Assembly (NCBI GenBank): GCA_963702495.1 | Contig: CAVPDA010000019.1 | Coordinates: 248,001 to 312,000 of the forward strand | Direction: 5' to 3' | DNA: 64,000 nucleotides | DNA from: CAVPDA01 sp963702495 | GTDB lineage: Bacteria > Pseudomonadota > Gammaproteobacteria > Burkholderiales > Rhodocyclaceae | In this document: in pieces, positions 43,978-54,731 of the stretch | Layout of the letters: every line of letters begins with the position of its first letter | Position numbering within the stretch: the first letter of the stretch is position 1 | The notes under the pieces: generated by a model | What the model saw: only the letters and a program-made list of their open reading frames with translations | Told to the model about the DNA's origin: nothing | Databases searched by the model: none | Translations under genes and position numbers: made by a program

Positions 43978-45050
43978 GCGCCCAATGCGAAGCCACCGCA
44001 AAGCGGGCGGCCGGTGCGCCGATGAGTGTGTTCGAGCGCTTCCTCACGATCTGGGTGGTGCTGTGCATCGTCACCGGCATCGTTCTGGGCCAGGTTCTGC
44101 CCGCTTTGTTCCAGGCGATCGGCAGGATGGAGATCGCCCGGGTCAATATCCCGGTCGGGCTGCTGATCTGGGTGATGATCATCCCGATGCTGGTGAAGAT
44201 CGACTTCGGCGCGCTGCACCAGGTCAGGGAGCACTGGAAGGGCATCGGCGTCACGCTGTTCGTGAACTGGGCGGTGAAGCCCTTCTCCATGGCGCTGCTC
44301 GCCTGGATCTTCATCCGCCACGTGTTCGCGCCCTACCTGCCGGCGCAGCAACTGGACAGCTACGTCGCCGGCCTCATCCTGCTCGCGGCGGCGCCGTGCA
44401 CCGCCATGGTTTTCGTGTGGAGCAAGCTCTCCGACGGCGACCCCTACTTCACGCTGTCGCAGGTGGCGTTGAACGACACGATCATGATCTTCGCCTTCGC
44501 GCCCATCGTCGGCCTGCTGCTGGGCATCTCCTCGATCACGGTGCCCTGGGACACGCTGTTCACTTCGGTCGTGCTGTATATCGTGATCCCGGTGATCCTC
44601 GCCCAGCTCTGGCGCAAGTCGCTGCTCGCCAAAGGCGAAGCCCACTTCCAGGCCACGCTGGCGAAGATCGGACCGTTCTCGATCGCCGCCCTGCTGGTGA
44701 CGCTGGTCCTGCTCTTCGCCTTCCAGGGCGAGGCCATCCTCAAGCAGCCGCTGGTGATCGCCATGCTGGCGGTGCCGATCCTGGTGCAGGTGTTCTTCAA
44801 CTCGTCGCTGGCCTACTGGCTCAACCGCAAAGTCGGCGAGAAGCACAACATCGCCTGCCCTTCCGCGCTGATCGGCGCCTCGAATTTCTTCGAACTGGCG
44901 GTGGCCGCCGCCATCAGCCTGTTCGGCTTCGATTCGGGGGCGGCCTTGGCGACGGTGGTCGGGGTGCTGATCGAAGTGCCGGTGATGCTGCTGGTGGTGA
45001 AAGTGGTCAATGCCAGCAAGGGCTGGTACGAGGCGGGGGTGCCCCACTGA
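43974..45050 (+). CDS. acr3: Acr3-family arsenite efflux permease, 358 residues
   Basis: Ten membrane helices are expected. The family landmarks are VNIPVGLLIWVMIIPMLVKI, VNWAVKPFSMALLAWIF, the essential Cys in LLAAAPCTAMVFVWSKLSDG, and the end IGASNFFELAVAAAISLFGF and VGVLIEVPVMLLVVKVVN. It exports arsenite. The gene is intact and translationally coupled to arsC. Confidence 0.95.
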   Translation: MSAQCEATAKRAAGAPMSVFERFLTIWVVLCIVTGIVLGQVLPALFQAIGRMEIARVNIPVGLLIWVMIIPMLVKIDFGALHQVREHWKGIGVTLFVNWAVKPFSMALLAWIFIRHVFAPYLPAQQLDSYVAGLILLAAAPCTAMVFVWSKLSDGDPYFTLSQVALNDTIMIFAFAPIVGLLLGISSITVPWDTLFTSVVLYIVIPVILAQLWRKSLLAKGEAHFQATLAKIGPFSIAALLVTLVLLFAFQGEAILKQPLVIAMLAVPILVQVFFNSSLAYWLNRKVGEKHNIACPSALIGASNFFELAVAAAISLFGFDSGAALATVVGVLIEVPVMLLVVKVVNASKGWYEAGVPH

Positions 45051-45132
45051 CTGCGGTGCGTCGCGCGTCGTGCGGCGCCGTGAAGCATTTTGCCCACGCG
45101 CGTAGTGGCAACGATCGACGGGAGCACGGGAC

Positions 45133-45453
45133 ATGAAACGCGATCTGCACATTGCATTCCGAGCTGTAGCGCTCATCCTGGCGCCGCTGTCGTCCTCGAT
45201 CCAGGCGCAGGCTCCCCAGGTGCCGCCCCAGGGCGCAACGCAGCAGCGGGAACTCATCTACTGCGCCGAGTTGATGTCCCACGAGGAGCGCGAAGCCTAT
45301 CGCAACCGCATGCGCGCCGCCCCGTCCTGGGAGGCGAAGGCGGCGCTGCGCGAAGCCCATCGCCGGGACATGATGCTGCGGGCGCAGCAGCGCGGCCCGG
45401 ACTTCCAGTGTCAGCCGCTGCAGCAGCGCTGGCGCGGGGGCCGCGGACAATGA
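45133..45453 (+). CDS. small periplasmic protein in the ars island, 106 residues
   Basis: A signal peptide (MKRDLHIAFRAVALILAPLS, cut near IQA) is followed by a charged helical region: ELIYCAELMSHEEREAYRNR, then AKAALREAHRRDMMLRAQQR, and a last Cys in FQCQPLQQRW. The pattern recalls Spy/CpxP-like periplasmic helix proteins, but no certain match is claimed. It overlaps the cytochrome gene by four bases. Confidence 0.6.
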   Translation: MKRDLHIAFRAVALILAPLSSSIQAQAPQVPPQGATQQRELIYCAELMSHEEREAYRNRMRAAPSWEAKAALREAHRRDMMLRAQQRGPDFQCQPLQQRWRGGRGQ

Positions 45454-45749
45454 CGGGCCTCCGCCTTCAAGCGGCGGGGCTGGCCCTCGCGGCCGCTCTC
45501 GTCGTCGCCGGGTGCTCCGCCAGCGACGGCGCCAAGGGCGATCCGGCGCGTGGCGCGAAGACCCACGAAACCTGTCTGCAATGCCACGGCACGGACGTGT
45601 ATGTGCCGCCGCAGCGCAAGATCGACTCGCTGCCGGCGCTGCGCAAGGAAGTCGAGCGCTGGGGGGACTATTACAACCCCGCGCTCTCGCCGCAGGAGAT
45701 CGACGACCTGATCGCCTACCTCAACACGCAGTTCTACAAATTCCGGTAG
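45450..45749 (+). CDS. monoheme c-type cytochrome, probable lipoprotein, 99 residues
   Basis: A lipobox (ALVVAGCSAS) at the end of the leader suggests lipid attachment. One haem-binding CLQCH motif lies in ARGAKTHETCLQCHGTDVYV, followed by the helix ALSPQEIDDLIAYLNTQFY. No clear distal Met is visible; the ligand could be His or another residue. It is translationally coupled to the gene before and followed closely by the permease remnant. Confidence 0.8.
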   Translation: MTGLRLQAAGLALAAALVVAGCSASDGAKGDPARGAKTHETCLQCHGTDVYVPPQRKIDSLPALRKEVERWGDYYNPALSPQEIDDLIAYLNTQFYKFR

Positions 45750-45755
45750 AGAGCG

Positions 45756-46555
45756 ATGGAACTCGAACAAGCCCTGCGCAAACCCCTTACCGACCGCACC
45801 GCCTGGCTCGCAGTCGCAGCCTTCGTGGCGGCCTGGTTCGGCATCTATTTCCAGCTCACCGCCATCGCCGACGCGCTGTTCGGACTGACGCCCCTCAGCC
45901 GCGGCACCCGTCTCGGCGAAGCCGTTCATTTCTTCCTCTACGACACCCCCAAGGTGCTGTTGCTGCTGACCCTGATCGTGTTCGTCATGGGCGTGGTCCA
46001 CACCTTCTTCGCCCCGGAGCGCACGCGCGCCCTGCTCTCTGGCCGCCGCGAAGGCGTGGGCAACGTGCTCTCCGCCAGCCTCGGCATCGTGACGCCATTC
46101 CGCAGAGCACCGCGGAGAATGTCGTGCCCGCGATGAGCTGGCCGGAGCGTTTCGCCGCCGGCTGGCAGCACGTGCGCGAGATCGTCGGCAAGGTCTGGCC
46201 CTACATCCTCGTGGGGATCGCCCTGGGCGCCGGCATCCACGGCTATGTGCCGGAGGACTTCATGGCCTCGATCATGGGCAAGGATGCATCCTGGTGGTCG
46301 GTGCCGGCTGCGGTGCTGATCGGCGTACCGATGTATTCCAATGCAGCGGGCATCATCCCGGTGGTGGAGGCGCTGCTGGCCAAGGGCGCGGCGCTGGGCA
46401 CCGTGCTCGCCTTCATGATGAGCGTGATCGCGCTGTCGCTGCCCGAGATGATCATCCTGCGCAAGGTGCTGAAGCTGCCGCTGATCGCGAGCTTCGTCGG
46501 CGTGGTCTCGGCAGGCATCCTCATCGTCGGCTATGTCTTCAACCTCGTGCTGTGA
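45756..46555 (+). pseudogene. ArsP/UPF0718-type permease with an internal deletion
   Basis: The first part (MELEQALRKPLTDRTAWLAV to SASLGIVTPF, about 115 residues) and the last part (SWPERFAAGWQHVREIVGKV, GVPMYSNAAGIIPVVEALLA, MMSVIALSLPEMIILRKVLK) are well conserved. The middle, which should begin CSCS directly after TPF and include about 80-90 residues with two or three helices, is missing at about 46100, and the frames do not match across the junction. The protein cannot be functional. A second, intact permease of the same superfamily lies at 48406-49872. Confidence 0.75.
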
Positions 46556-46589
46556 GCGGCGAACTGGCTTCGAGACGGTGACAGACGCG

Positions 46590-47900
46590 ATGACCCCACC
46601 GGGCGGAATCATCACAGCGGCTTTGTCGCGGCGATGCGGAGCATGGCTGGCGGCGCTCGCGCTCTGGCTCCTGCTCGCCGCCACCGCGTACGCCCAGACA
46701 CCGTGGATCGAGAGCGACGCCGAAGGCAACGCACGAGTACATCTCTACTTCTTCTGGTCCGAAACCTGTCCCCATTGCCTGCAAGCCCGCCCGTTCGTCG
46801 AGGCGATTCCGCGCGAACGTCCGTGGGTGATCCTGCATTCGCTCGAAGTCTCGCGTAACCGCGAGAACGCGCAGCGATTCATCGGTCTGGCCGAATCCCT
46901 CGGGCAGGCGGCCGAAGGCGTGCCCACTCTGATCGTCTGCGGCGAGATGGAAGTAGGTTGGGAAGATGCCCTAACCAGCGGGGCGGCGCTGCTGGAGCGG
47001 CTCGACACCTGTCGCGCCCAAGGTCGGTCCAGCGCAACGCCGGCCACGGCCGCAAAGGCCAAGGTAGCCGGCTTGGTGCGTGTGCCCCTGCTCGGCGAGC
47101 TGGATTCGGCCAGCCTCTCGCTTCCGGTGTTCACGCTGGTGCTGGCCGGCCTGGATGCTTTCAATCCCTGCGCCTTCTTCGTCCTGCTGTTCCTCCTCAG
47201 CCTGCTGGCCCACCAGAAGGACCGCCGCAGGATGCTCGTCATTGGCGCGTGTTTCGTGCTGACCTCGGGACTGATGTATTTCGCTTTCATGGCGGCCTGG
47301 CTGAACGTGTTTCAGTTCCTCGGGGCGCTGACCTGGATCACGCTGGCCGCCGGCCTCGTCGCCGTCGTCGTCGGGCTGATCAACGTCAAGGACTTCTTCG
47401 CCTTCGAACGCGGCATCACCCTGTCGATCCCGGCGTCACGCAAGCCCGACATCTACCGCCGGGCGCGGGCGATCCTGGGTGCCGAGAACTTTGCCGCGAT
47501 GCTCGGGGCCACCGTCGTGCTCGCGGTGGCGGCCAACTTCTACGAACTGCTGTGCACCGCGGGCTTTCCCATGGTCTATACGCGCATCCTGACGATGAAC
47601 GAGCTATCCGCCGGGGCGCGCTACGGGTACCTGGCGCTGTACAACCTGATCTACGTCGTGCCGCTGGCGGCGATCATGGCCGCCTTCGTCGGCACCCTCG
47701 GCACCCGCAAGCTCACCGAGCGGGAGGGACGGCTGCTGAAGCTGATGTCCGGCGTCATGATGATGGAATTGGGCATCCTGTTGGCTGCAGCACCAGAGCA
47801 CCTCAGCAGGCTGTGGGTTTCGGCCCTCCTGCTGGCGGTCGCGCTGGGCGTTACCGCCGTCGCGGCGCGGCTGACCCGCGACAACCGGAGGCCGGCGTGA
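46590..47900 (+). CDS. thioredoxin-fold protein joined to a DsbD/CcdA-like membrane domain, 436 residues
   Basis: After a signal/anchor ([20 protein letters not shown]) comes a thioredoxin-like domain with active site [16 protein letters not shown], then a second Cys-containing part ([14 protein letters not shown]). From about residue 170, helices of the CcdA/DsbD type follow, with Cys in [20 protein letters not shown] and EDLLCTAG-like [14 protein letters not shown]. The arrangement would move electrons from the cytoplasm to periplasmic thiols. Its place after the ars genes suggests support of periplasmic thiol or metal handling. Confidence 0.75.
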   Translation: MTPPGGIITAALSRRCGAWLAALALWLLLAATAYAQTPWIESDAEGNARVHLYFFWSETCPHCLQARPFVEAIPRERPWVILHSLEVSRNRENAQRFIGLAESLGQAAEGVPTLIVCGEMEVGWEDALTSGAALLERLDTCRAQGRSSATPATAAKAKVAGLVRVPLLGELDSASLSLPVFTLVLAGLDAFNPCAFFVLLFLLSLLAHQKDRRRMLVIGACFVLTSGLMYFAFMAAWLNVFQFLGALTWITLAAGLVAVVVGLINVKDFFAFERGITLSIPASRKPDIYRRARAILGAENFAAMLGATVVLAVAANFYELLCTAGFPMVYTRILTMNELSAGARYGYLALYNLIYVVPLAAIMAAFVGTLGTRKLTEREGRLLKLMSGVMMMELGILLAAAPEHLSRLWVSALLLAVALGVTAVAARLTRDNRRPA

Positions 47901-47955
47901 GCCGCGCCCGCGCATCGGCTGCCCTCGCCGCTGCGACACGGCCGGGGATCGTGCC

Positions 47956-48153
47956 ATGAACATGGATGCCGAGCCCCTGTTGCAGATTACCGGCGTGAGC
48001 CTGGTGGCGAACGGTCGCAGCATCCTCCAGGACATCGACCTCGCCATCGCGCCGGGCGAAGTCCACGCGCTGGTCGGCGCCAACGGCTCGGGCAAAACCA
48101 CGCTCGCCCGCGTCCTGATTGGGGCGGCGGACCTGCGGACGCGGAGCCGCTGA
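47956..48153 (+). pseudogene. ABC transporter ATPase fragment, cut after Walker A
   Basis: It begins [20 protein letters not shown] and reaches [20 protein letters not shown], a perfect Walker A. Nine residues later the sequence ends in LRTRSR and a stop; the signature, Walker B and switch His are missing. Only 7 bases separate it from the convergent thioredoxin gene end. A deletion has removed the remainder of the gene and perhaps its neighbours. The form resembles SufC-like ATPases. Confidence 0.7.
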
Positions 48154-48160
48154 AGAATCT

Positions 48161-48403
48161 TCAGCCGGCGGCCCGGATCCACTCGACCACGGCGCCGGGC
48201 GCGGGAATGCGGCCGGACGAAACCAGCTTCTCGTTGATCACGAGACCCGGTGTCTTCAGGATGTCATAGGCAATGATTTCCTGCATGTCGGTGACCTTGA
48301 CGACCTGCGCCTCGACGCCTGCGGATGCCACCGCCTGGTGAACGATTTCCTCCAGCTTCCTGCAATTCGCGCAGCCGGGTCCGAGAACTTTGATGGTCAA
48401 CAT
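48161..48403 (-). CDS. small thioredoxin-fold redox protein, 80 residues
   Basis: The start MLTIKVLGPGCANCRKLEEI follows CAGGAGCCTGAGC. The CxxC active site GPGCANC and the cis-Pro in ILKTPGLVINEKLVSSGRIP define the small redox-active-disulfide family that is habitually encoded beside UPF0718 permeases. It starts two bases after the stop of that permease gene here. It probably reduces or delivers substrate to the permease. Confidence 0.85.
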   Translation of the reverse strand: MLTIKVLGPGCANCRKLEEIVHQAVASAGVEAQVVKVTDMQEIIAYDILKTPGLVINEKLVSSGRIPAPGAVVEWIRAAG

Positions 48404-48405
48404 GC

Positions 48406-49872
48406 TCAGGCTCCTGTGAGTGAGGTGGTACGCCGATTCGCGACGGTGAGCAGCACGGCAAGAGCGACAAGAAAGCCGGCCAGCCACAGGCCGAGCACCG
48501 CGAGCGGAGTGCCGTCGATCCAGGCGCCATAGGTGAGGCCAGCCGCGGCACTGAACAGCGCGACGAAACCGACATAGGTCCAGGTCTTCGCCCTGCCGAT
48601 GATGGCGGAGATGATGAGGATGCTCTGCAGCGAAAGTTCGGGATCGGACATCAGGTAGGCGAGCAGCGGGCCGCGGTGCATGCCGAGATCGAGGAACATC
48701 TTGGCGATGGGCACCTCGACCAGAGTCGGGAAATACATGACCACGCCGAAGGCCACGCCCGCCAGGTTGCCGAGAATGGAGTTCGTCCCGGCAAGCGCCT
48801 CGATCCATTCCGGGCGGATGAGGACCCGAATCATGCCCACCACGAAAACCCCGACCACCAGCAACGGGAAGATCTGCTTCACGAAGCGCCAGGATTCCCA
48901 CAGCCAGTCCCGCAACTCATCGTCGGACAGCCGCTTCGAGGCCAGGAAGTGGAGCAGCGCCAGGGCGATGGCGACGCCGAAGAACTTGCCGGTGAAGCCG
49001 ATGCGCAAGCCCGCCGCCCCGGTCTCGATGGAAAGCGCCGCGAACAGCAGGGTCGCCGCGATCAGGGCAAGGCTGGTCCGTGTCCAGGCATCGACGCCAT
49101 TCTGAATATTCTCCAGCCCGCGCCAGGCGCTGAGGCCGATCACCGCCAGCAAGCCGATCAGCACCACTCCCTGCACCGATACGCCTTCTTCCCCCCTGCC
49201 CGCATCGTGCGGCACCAGTCGGTCGAGGGCAGCCTGCCAGCCGTCCGCCGCGGCGAACGGCAACTCGATCCGGAAATAGGTGCCGGTGAGGATGCCGATT
49301 TTCAGCGTCGCGGCCAGCAGCAGCGCCACCCAGACCAGCAGGAACAGCAGCGAGGCGCGGCGCATGCCGTCGGCGCTCTGGGCCGCGAACAGGGTGTCGG
49401 TGGCGCGGTCCCGGGCCGCGTCGTCGGCGCGAAAGATCAGTGCCATGATCAGCCCGATGCCGATGCCGAAAGTGAGCGACAGGATCAGGCGGGCGAAAGC
49501 AAGGTCGGCGCCGATGACGCCCCCGGTGTAGACGAGCGCGAGGATATTTGCGGCGGGAGCGAAGAACAGGAAGGTGATGGCCGGGCCGAGACCGGCGCCT
49601 TTCCGGTAGATCCCCGCGAACAGCGGGACGATGGTACAGGAGCACACGGCCAGCATCGAACCGGCCGCCGCGGCGGCGGGATAGGCCACCGTTTTCGGGG
49701 TGGTGCGCCCGAGAAAACGGGTGATGGTCTCCTTGGGGATCAGCGCCGCCATCGCCCCCGCGATGAAGAATGCGGGCAAGAGGCAGAGCAGGACGTGGGC
49801 GGCCAGGTAAGCGGCGAGGTTGCCCAGGCCGCCATACAGGACGGGCGAGATGTAGGCGGACAGGAAATCCAC
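48406..49872 (-). CDS. intact UPF0718/ArsP-type permease, about 488 residues
   Basis: A GTG at 49872 (VDFLSAYISPVLYGGLGN) gives the usual amino end, although no strong ribosome site is seen and longer starts are possible. The family motif AAAAGSMLAVCSCTIVPLFAG holds the CSC pair; further helices are LPAFFIAGAMAALIPKETIT, FFAPAANILALVYTGGVIGA and LVVGVFVVGMIRVLIRPEWI, with VVMYFPTLVEVPIAKMFLD near the end. Members export organoarsenicals or act in thiol-dependent metal handling. It is co-transcribed with the small thioredoxin and is divergent from the HD-GYP gene. Confidence 0.8.
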   Translation of the reverse strand: MDFLSAYISPVLYGGLGNLAAYLAAHVLLCLLPAFFIAGAMAALIPKETITRFLGRTTPKTVAYPAAAAAGSMLAVCSCTIVPLFAGIYRKGAGLGPAITFLFFAPAANILALVYTGGVIGADLAFARLILSLTFGIGIGLIMALIFRADDAARDRATDTLFAAQSADGMRRASLLFLLVWVALLLAATLKIGILTGTYFRIELPFAAADGWQAALDRLVPHDAGRGEEGVSVQGVVLIGLLAVIGLSAWRGLENIQNGVDAWTRTSLALIAATLLFAALSIETGAAGLRIGFTGKFFGVAIALALLHFLASKRLSDDELRDWLWESWRFVKQIFPLLVVGVFVVGMIRVLIRPEWIEALAGTNSILGNLAGVAFGVVMYFPTLVEVPIAKMFLDLGMHRGPLLAYLMSDPELSLQSILIISAIIGRAKTWTYVGFVALFSAAAGLTYGAWIDGTPLAVLGLWLAGFLVALAVLLTVANRRTTSLTGA

Positions 49873-50096
49873 GGTGATGTTCTGACGGAGGTATTGACGC
49901 GCTGCCGCAATGCTAACGCCAAACGACTCGTGTCGTCGCGTTCCCGGTAGCGGCCGTACCGCGCCCGCCATCCGCATTCGGTTGAACTGGCGCGCACAGC
50001 ACACCCTCGTCGAATACGACGCCGAACGTGGGAGGAAGGGAAAATTTGGCCGCCGCGCCGAGAACTATTATCATTGCCCAACAAGCAGACAAGACG

Positions 50097-50717
50097 ATGT
50101 CGGCACCGATGGTCATGAATGGCTTCCTCTTCGATCCCCTGTATCGCTTCGCCCAGGCGTTGTTCGTCGCCCTCGGTTACCGCGATCCGGCGACGCGGCT
50201 ACACTCGGAGCGGGTGCGCGACCTTTCTCTGGAATTGGGGAAGCGCTGTGCCCTGGCGCAGCAGGAACTCGATGTCCTGCGGATCGGCGCCTCGTTCCAC
50301 GACATCGGCAAACTGGGCATCGGCGATCACATCCTCATGAAGACTTCGCGCCTGGAACCGGCGGAGCGCGAGGTCATGCGCCGGCACAGCGAGATCGGCG
50401 CCGACATCATGGCCTCGATCGACCTCGACGGCGCGCAGGAGGCCGCCCTCGTCATCCGGCACCATCACGAACATTTCGACGGCCGCGGCTATCCGGACGC
50501 TCTGGCGGGAGAGGCGATTCCGATCTGCTCGCGCATCATCGGCATCACCGACAGCTACGATGCCATGGCGGTGCGCCGGTCCTATCATCCGGGCCTGGAC
50601 CATGCGGACATCATGACGATCCTGCACCAGGAAACCGGGCGCAAGCACGATCCCTACCTCATGCGCCTGTTTTGCGAGGTGGTCGAAACGAGCGAATCTC
50701 GGGTCTCCCGGCACTAA
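50097..50717 (+). CDS. compact HD-GYP phosphodiesterase-type protein, 206 residues
   Basis: The HD motif (ASFHDIGKLGIGDH) and the GYP motif (VIRHHHEHFDGRGYPDALAG) are complete, with the extra metal-ligand His/Asp residues (RRHSEIGADIM, IIGITDSYDAM). There is no sensor or receiver domain; the first 30 residues lead straight to the catalytic helix bundle. The family hydrolyses cyclic-di-GMP. Start at 50097 is weakly supported; an ATG five codons later is possible. Confidence 0.8.
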   Translation: MSAPMVMNGFLFDPLYRFAQALFVALGYRDPATRLHSERVRDLSLELGKRCALAQQELDVLRIGASFHDIGKLGIGDHILMKTSRLEPAEREVMRRHSEIGADIMASIDLDGAQEAALVIRHHHEHFDGRGYPDALAGEAIPICSRIIGITDSYDAMAVRRSYHPGLDHADIMTILHQETGRKHDPYLMRLFCEVVETSESRVSRH

Positions 50718-50933
50718 TTCCTTTCCATCGTCCGACGTTGTTGCTGCAATGTCCGAAGTCTCCGGGTTGCGGGCCTGCACCGGGCGATGATCGAGCGTCG
50801 TCTCCCGCCGCGATCGTGCGCAAGGTCGAAGAAGGTCGGCTCGCCCCCGGGGACGATCGACGGTGGACAGATATATTAGATTTGCCTAATATGCTGCCGT
50901 TAAGGACTCGTACCTGTCGCCCTGGGAAATGCC

Positions 50934-52460
50934 ATGTATTTCAGACTGATCGCACTGGTCCTGCTGACGGCGCTGCGCGCCGTTCCTGGCTTTGCTGCCG
51001 ACCTCCACGTGCTGGAGAGCGAACTGGCGCGGCTGAGCGAAACGCCCGACGACGCCCAGGCGCCAGGCGCAACCAAGCTGTCCGTCTCGGAGCGCCGGGC
51101 ACGGTTGCAGGAACAGGCCAACGCGATTCGCAAGGCGATCGAGGAAAACCAGCGGGTCATCATTGTCAACGTGCCCGCCTACACGCTGACGGCCTACGAG
51201 AACGGGCTGCCGGTGCTGCACAGCAGGGTCATCGTCGGATCGGTGGCGCGCAAGACGCCGATGATCGAGACCGAGGTCGCCGCGGTGCAGTTGAACCCCG
51301 CGTGGAATGCCCCTCCTTCCGTGGTCAAGGGGGACTTGACGCGCAACGGCCGGATCGACGAACGGGCGGTCCGGCAGAAAGGCCTGACCGCTTTCGACGG
51401 GGAGGGAAAGCCGCTGCCGGCGGAATTCTTGACCGATCTTTCGCCGGAAGACCGCCGCCGGGTACGCTTCTACCAGGCGCCCGGCGAGCGCAACGCGCTG
51501 GGCAGGGTGAAGGTCACACTGAAGGGCATAGCGGACGTCTACCTGCACGACACTCCCAAGCGCGAACTCTTCGGCAAGACCCGGCGCGCCATGTCATCGG
51601 GATGCGTCCGGGTGGAGCAGGCGCGGGAGCTGGCCGCCTGGGTCAGCGGCAAGAGCCGCGCCGACATCGACAAGCTGATCGACGCCCGCGCCACGCGCAC
51701 CATCGCGGCCCAGCCGACCCGGGTCATCGTCGGCTACTGGCTGGCGGACACGGCCGATGAACGCGTGGTATTCCTCGACGATATCTACGGGCGGGCCGCG
51801 CGCCGCGCTGCGTCATCCGCGCCGAAAGACGCCACCGTGACTGCACTCGCCACCGCGCCCGAGCGCGCCACCATTGCGGCGCCGGTGGCCGCGGTAGCGC
51901 CGACTTCCGCGTCCGCTGCGACCCCCGCCCCGGCTGCCGCTGCCGCACCAGTCACGACCGCCGCCCAGGTTGCCGCTGCCGCACCGGTGGCGACCCCCGC
52001 GCCCGTCGTGGCTGCGGCCGCCGCAGCCGATGCGGCTCACCCTGCCGCGGCAGGCGTCGAACCGCCGCGTATCCAGGAATCGGCGCGCGGCTCCGAGATG
52101 CCTGTTTCGCGTGCCACCGCCCCACGGCGCGCGTTCATCACGCCCGCGACCGCCGCCCCCTGGGTCGGCAGCTACGTGCGCAACGCCCTTGCGCGGCTCG
52201 ATCTGCGCCGGCTGCGACTTGCCCTGGGCTGGCAGCTTCCCCCGAGCCGCGGGCCGCTCACGCTCACCGTGGCGATCGACCGCAACGGCTACCTCCGTTC
52301 CGCCGATCTCTCTGCCATCAACGGCTTCCCCGCCCTGCGTGCCCTCGTCCAATCCCACTTCGACGCGCATTCGCGCACCGTCCCGTTTCCCGAGATGCTC
52401 GCCCGCGATCTGGACGAGATCACGGTCAACGTAGCGCTGGAAGGTACGGCCGGAAGCTGA
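50934..52460 (+). CDS. L,D-transpeptidase (YkuD) with Ala/Pro linker and a TonB-C-like end, 508 residues
   Basis: A signal peptide (MYFRLIALVLLTALRAVPGF) is followed by a helical part and the YkuD domain: RVIIVNVPAYTLTAYENGLP, the catalytic His in YLHDTPKRELFG and the nucleophile in AMSSGCVRVEQARELAAWV. An Ala/Pro/Thr linker of about 100 residues (from about 290) leads to a C-terminal part, RGPLTLTVAIDRNGYLRSAD then SHFDAHSRTVPFPEMLA, which looks like a TonB C-terminal fold. YkuD enzymes cross-link peptidoglycan or attach proteins to it. The added domain is unusual. Confidence 0.8.
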   Translation: MYFRLIALVLLTALRAVPGFAADLHVLESELARLSETPDDAQAPGATKLSVSERRARLQEQANAIRKAIEENQRVIIVNVPAYTLTAYENGLPVLHSRVIVGSVARKTPMIETEVAAVQLNPAWNAPPSVVKGDLTRNGRIDERAVRQKGLTAFDGEGKPLPAEFLTDLSPEDRRRVRFYQAPGERNALGRVKVTLKGIADVYLHDTPKRELFGKTRRAMSSGCVRVEQARELAAWVSGKSRADIDKLIDARATRTIAAQPTRVIVGYWLADTADERVVFLDDIYGRAARRAASSAPKDATVTALATAPERATIAAPVAAVAPTSASAATPAPAAAAAPVTTAAQVAAAAPVATPAPVVAAAAAADAAHPAAAGVEPPRIQESARGSEMPVSRATAPRRAFITPATAAPWVGSYVRNALARLDLRRLRLALGWQLPPSRGPLTLTVAIDRNGYLRSADLSAINGFPALRALVQSHFDAHSRTVPFPEMLARDLDEITVNVALEGTAGS

Positions 52461-53470
52461 TCTCGCCGCTGCGCCCTGCCGTCGCGCGACGACCACGCCG
52501 GCGGCGCGGACCCAGTGCTCCCCAGGAGGCGACTGACAGTGCCTCCGCGTCGATCGTCGTCGGCCTGAACACCCTGCTGCTGTCGGCTTCCGACATTCCG
52601 CTGCCGGACGGGGTGGCCCTTGCCGCCACCCTCGCGAGGTGATGGCATCGCCAACATCGGCGGCGCGCCCGCCCGCGGTGTGTTCGCCGCGGCCGGCGTC
52701 AACGTCGGCGGCAGCGGACAGCTCGCGGTGAGCGCCGACACCGGCGCCGGCCTATTGCCTGTGAGCGTCACGCTGTGCCGGTCGAACCCAATTGATGCGG
52801 CGTGCCTGGCAGTGGCGGCAGCAGCAGCTTTTCATCGGCCAATACGCGCGGATCGATCCAACAACGCAATCCCGGGGCCCCGCTCCCGGGGGCGCAATCA
52901 CCGAACCCGACTGGCGCGGAATGTTGTTCGGGCAGCCGAGGACAGTGCCATATCCGGCTTCCCGTCGTCGCGGCCGCCGCTGGGCGGGGCATCGCGTACC
53001 CCATGGCCCCCAATTTCGGGTCACCCATGCCCGGGGAATCGACCGGCCCAAAGAACACGAATGCAATTGTTCCTTCCTTGTGGATCAGGGCTTTTCCTTA
53101 CGGATACCTCAAAAAGCACTGGTACGCGGCCGACCGTCGCGCACGCTGCCGATCTGCACGAACTCGCGCAGATCGTTATCCGGGGCCGTTCCTGGCAGAT
53201 CCTGCAGCGCCCGCCACGGGGCGGGTGGACCGATTAATGCTGTACTCCGGACACTGACCTGCTATTCCCAAGTTGTTGAACGCCCGGCGACAGGAGATGA
53301 GATGGAAGTCCAGCGCAGGCCGGCAACTCGCGGGAATACCTGCGGCCATGAACATGTTTACGCAACTGACGGCGCCCGTATTCAATTCGACATCCGCCGC
53401 GTCAGGCGGCTCCGGCCTGGGGGTGGGGTGGTGATCGAGATCCCGTGGGATGTGTCCGGAGGCACACAAG
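52461..53470. other. degenerate region without an intact gene
   Basis: Apart from the surface-protein remnant at 52530-52796, no frame looks like a protein. Stretches of high GC alternate with more mixed sequence after 53080, and short frames on both strands have arbitrary composition. It appears to be decayed coding DNA. Confidence 0.5.
52530..52796 (+). pseudogene. remnant of a large secreted repeat protein
   Basis: Two frames carry the family text: DSASASIVVGLNTLLLSASD then IPLPDGVALAATLAR, and after a shift at about 52638 DGIANIGGAPARGVFAAAGV, NVGGSGQLAVSADTGAG and LLPVSVTLCRSNPIDAACLA. Repeats of this kind (ending in a Cys-flanked loop) occur in large extracellular proteins of betaproteobacteria. 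Neither start nor end survives. Confidence 0.5.
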
Positions 53471-54400
<930 letters not shown>

Positions 54401-54402
54401 GC

Positions 54403-54603
54403 ATGACGGTCGGCGGCTTCACCGCAACCAGTATCGACGCCTGCATCGCCCGCATGGACGGCGGCATTGACCGGCTGATTGCGGCCAACGCCCGGTTGCC
54501 GAAAGGCGCGGACTGCGGTTGCTCAGCCTTCAAGGCAGCAGGTGACATGCCGGTCATGGGCAGGCATACCTGCAAGACGGCGCGAGCATTCATCATGCGA
54601 TAA
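54403..54603 (+). CDS. small open frame after cdd, unknown, 66 residues
   Basis: It starts MTVGGFTATSIDACIARMDG three bases after the cdd stop and ends HTCKTARAFIMR. Four Cys occur (DACIAR, ADCGCSAF, HTCKTA). There is no clear ribosome site and no recognised family, so coding status is uncertain. Position and length fit a short operon partner of cdd. Confidence 0.35.
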   Translation: MTVGGFTATSIDACIARMDGGIDRLIAANARLPKGADCGCSAFKAAGDMPVMGRHTCKTARAFIMR

Positions 54604-54731
54604 ACGCGCCCGAGCGGCGGCCTTCAGGAGGCATTTCCGACCGCTCATGGCCGAGTCCGGGTGCTCGACTCATGTCGGTCTCCATGCTCCTCACCGGGCG
54701 AGAGCGGTGAATTACACACCGGGTGCAACCG

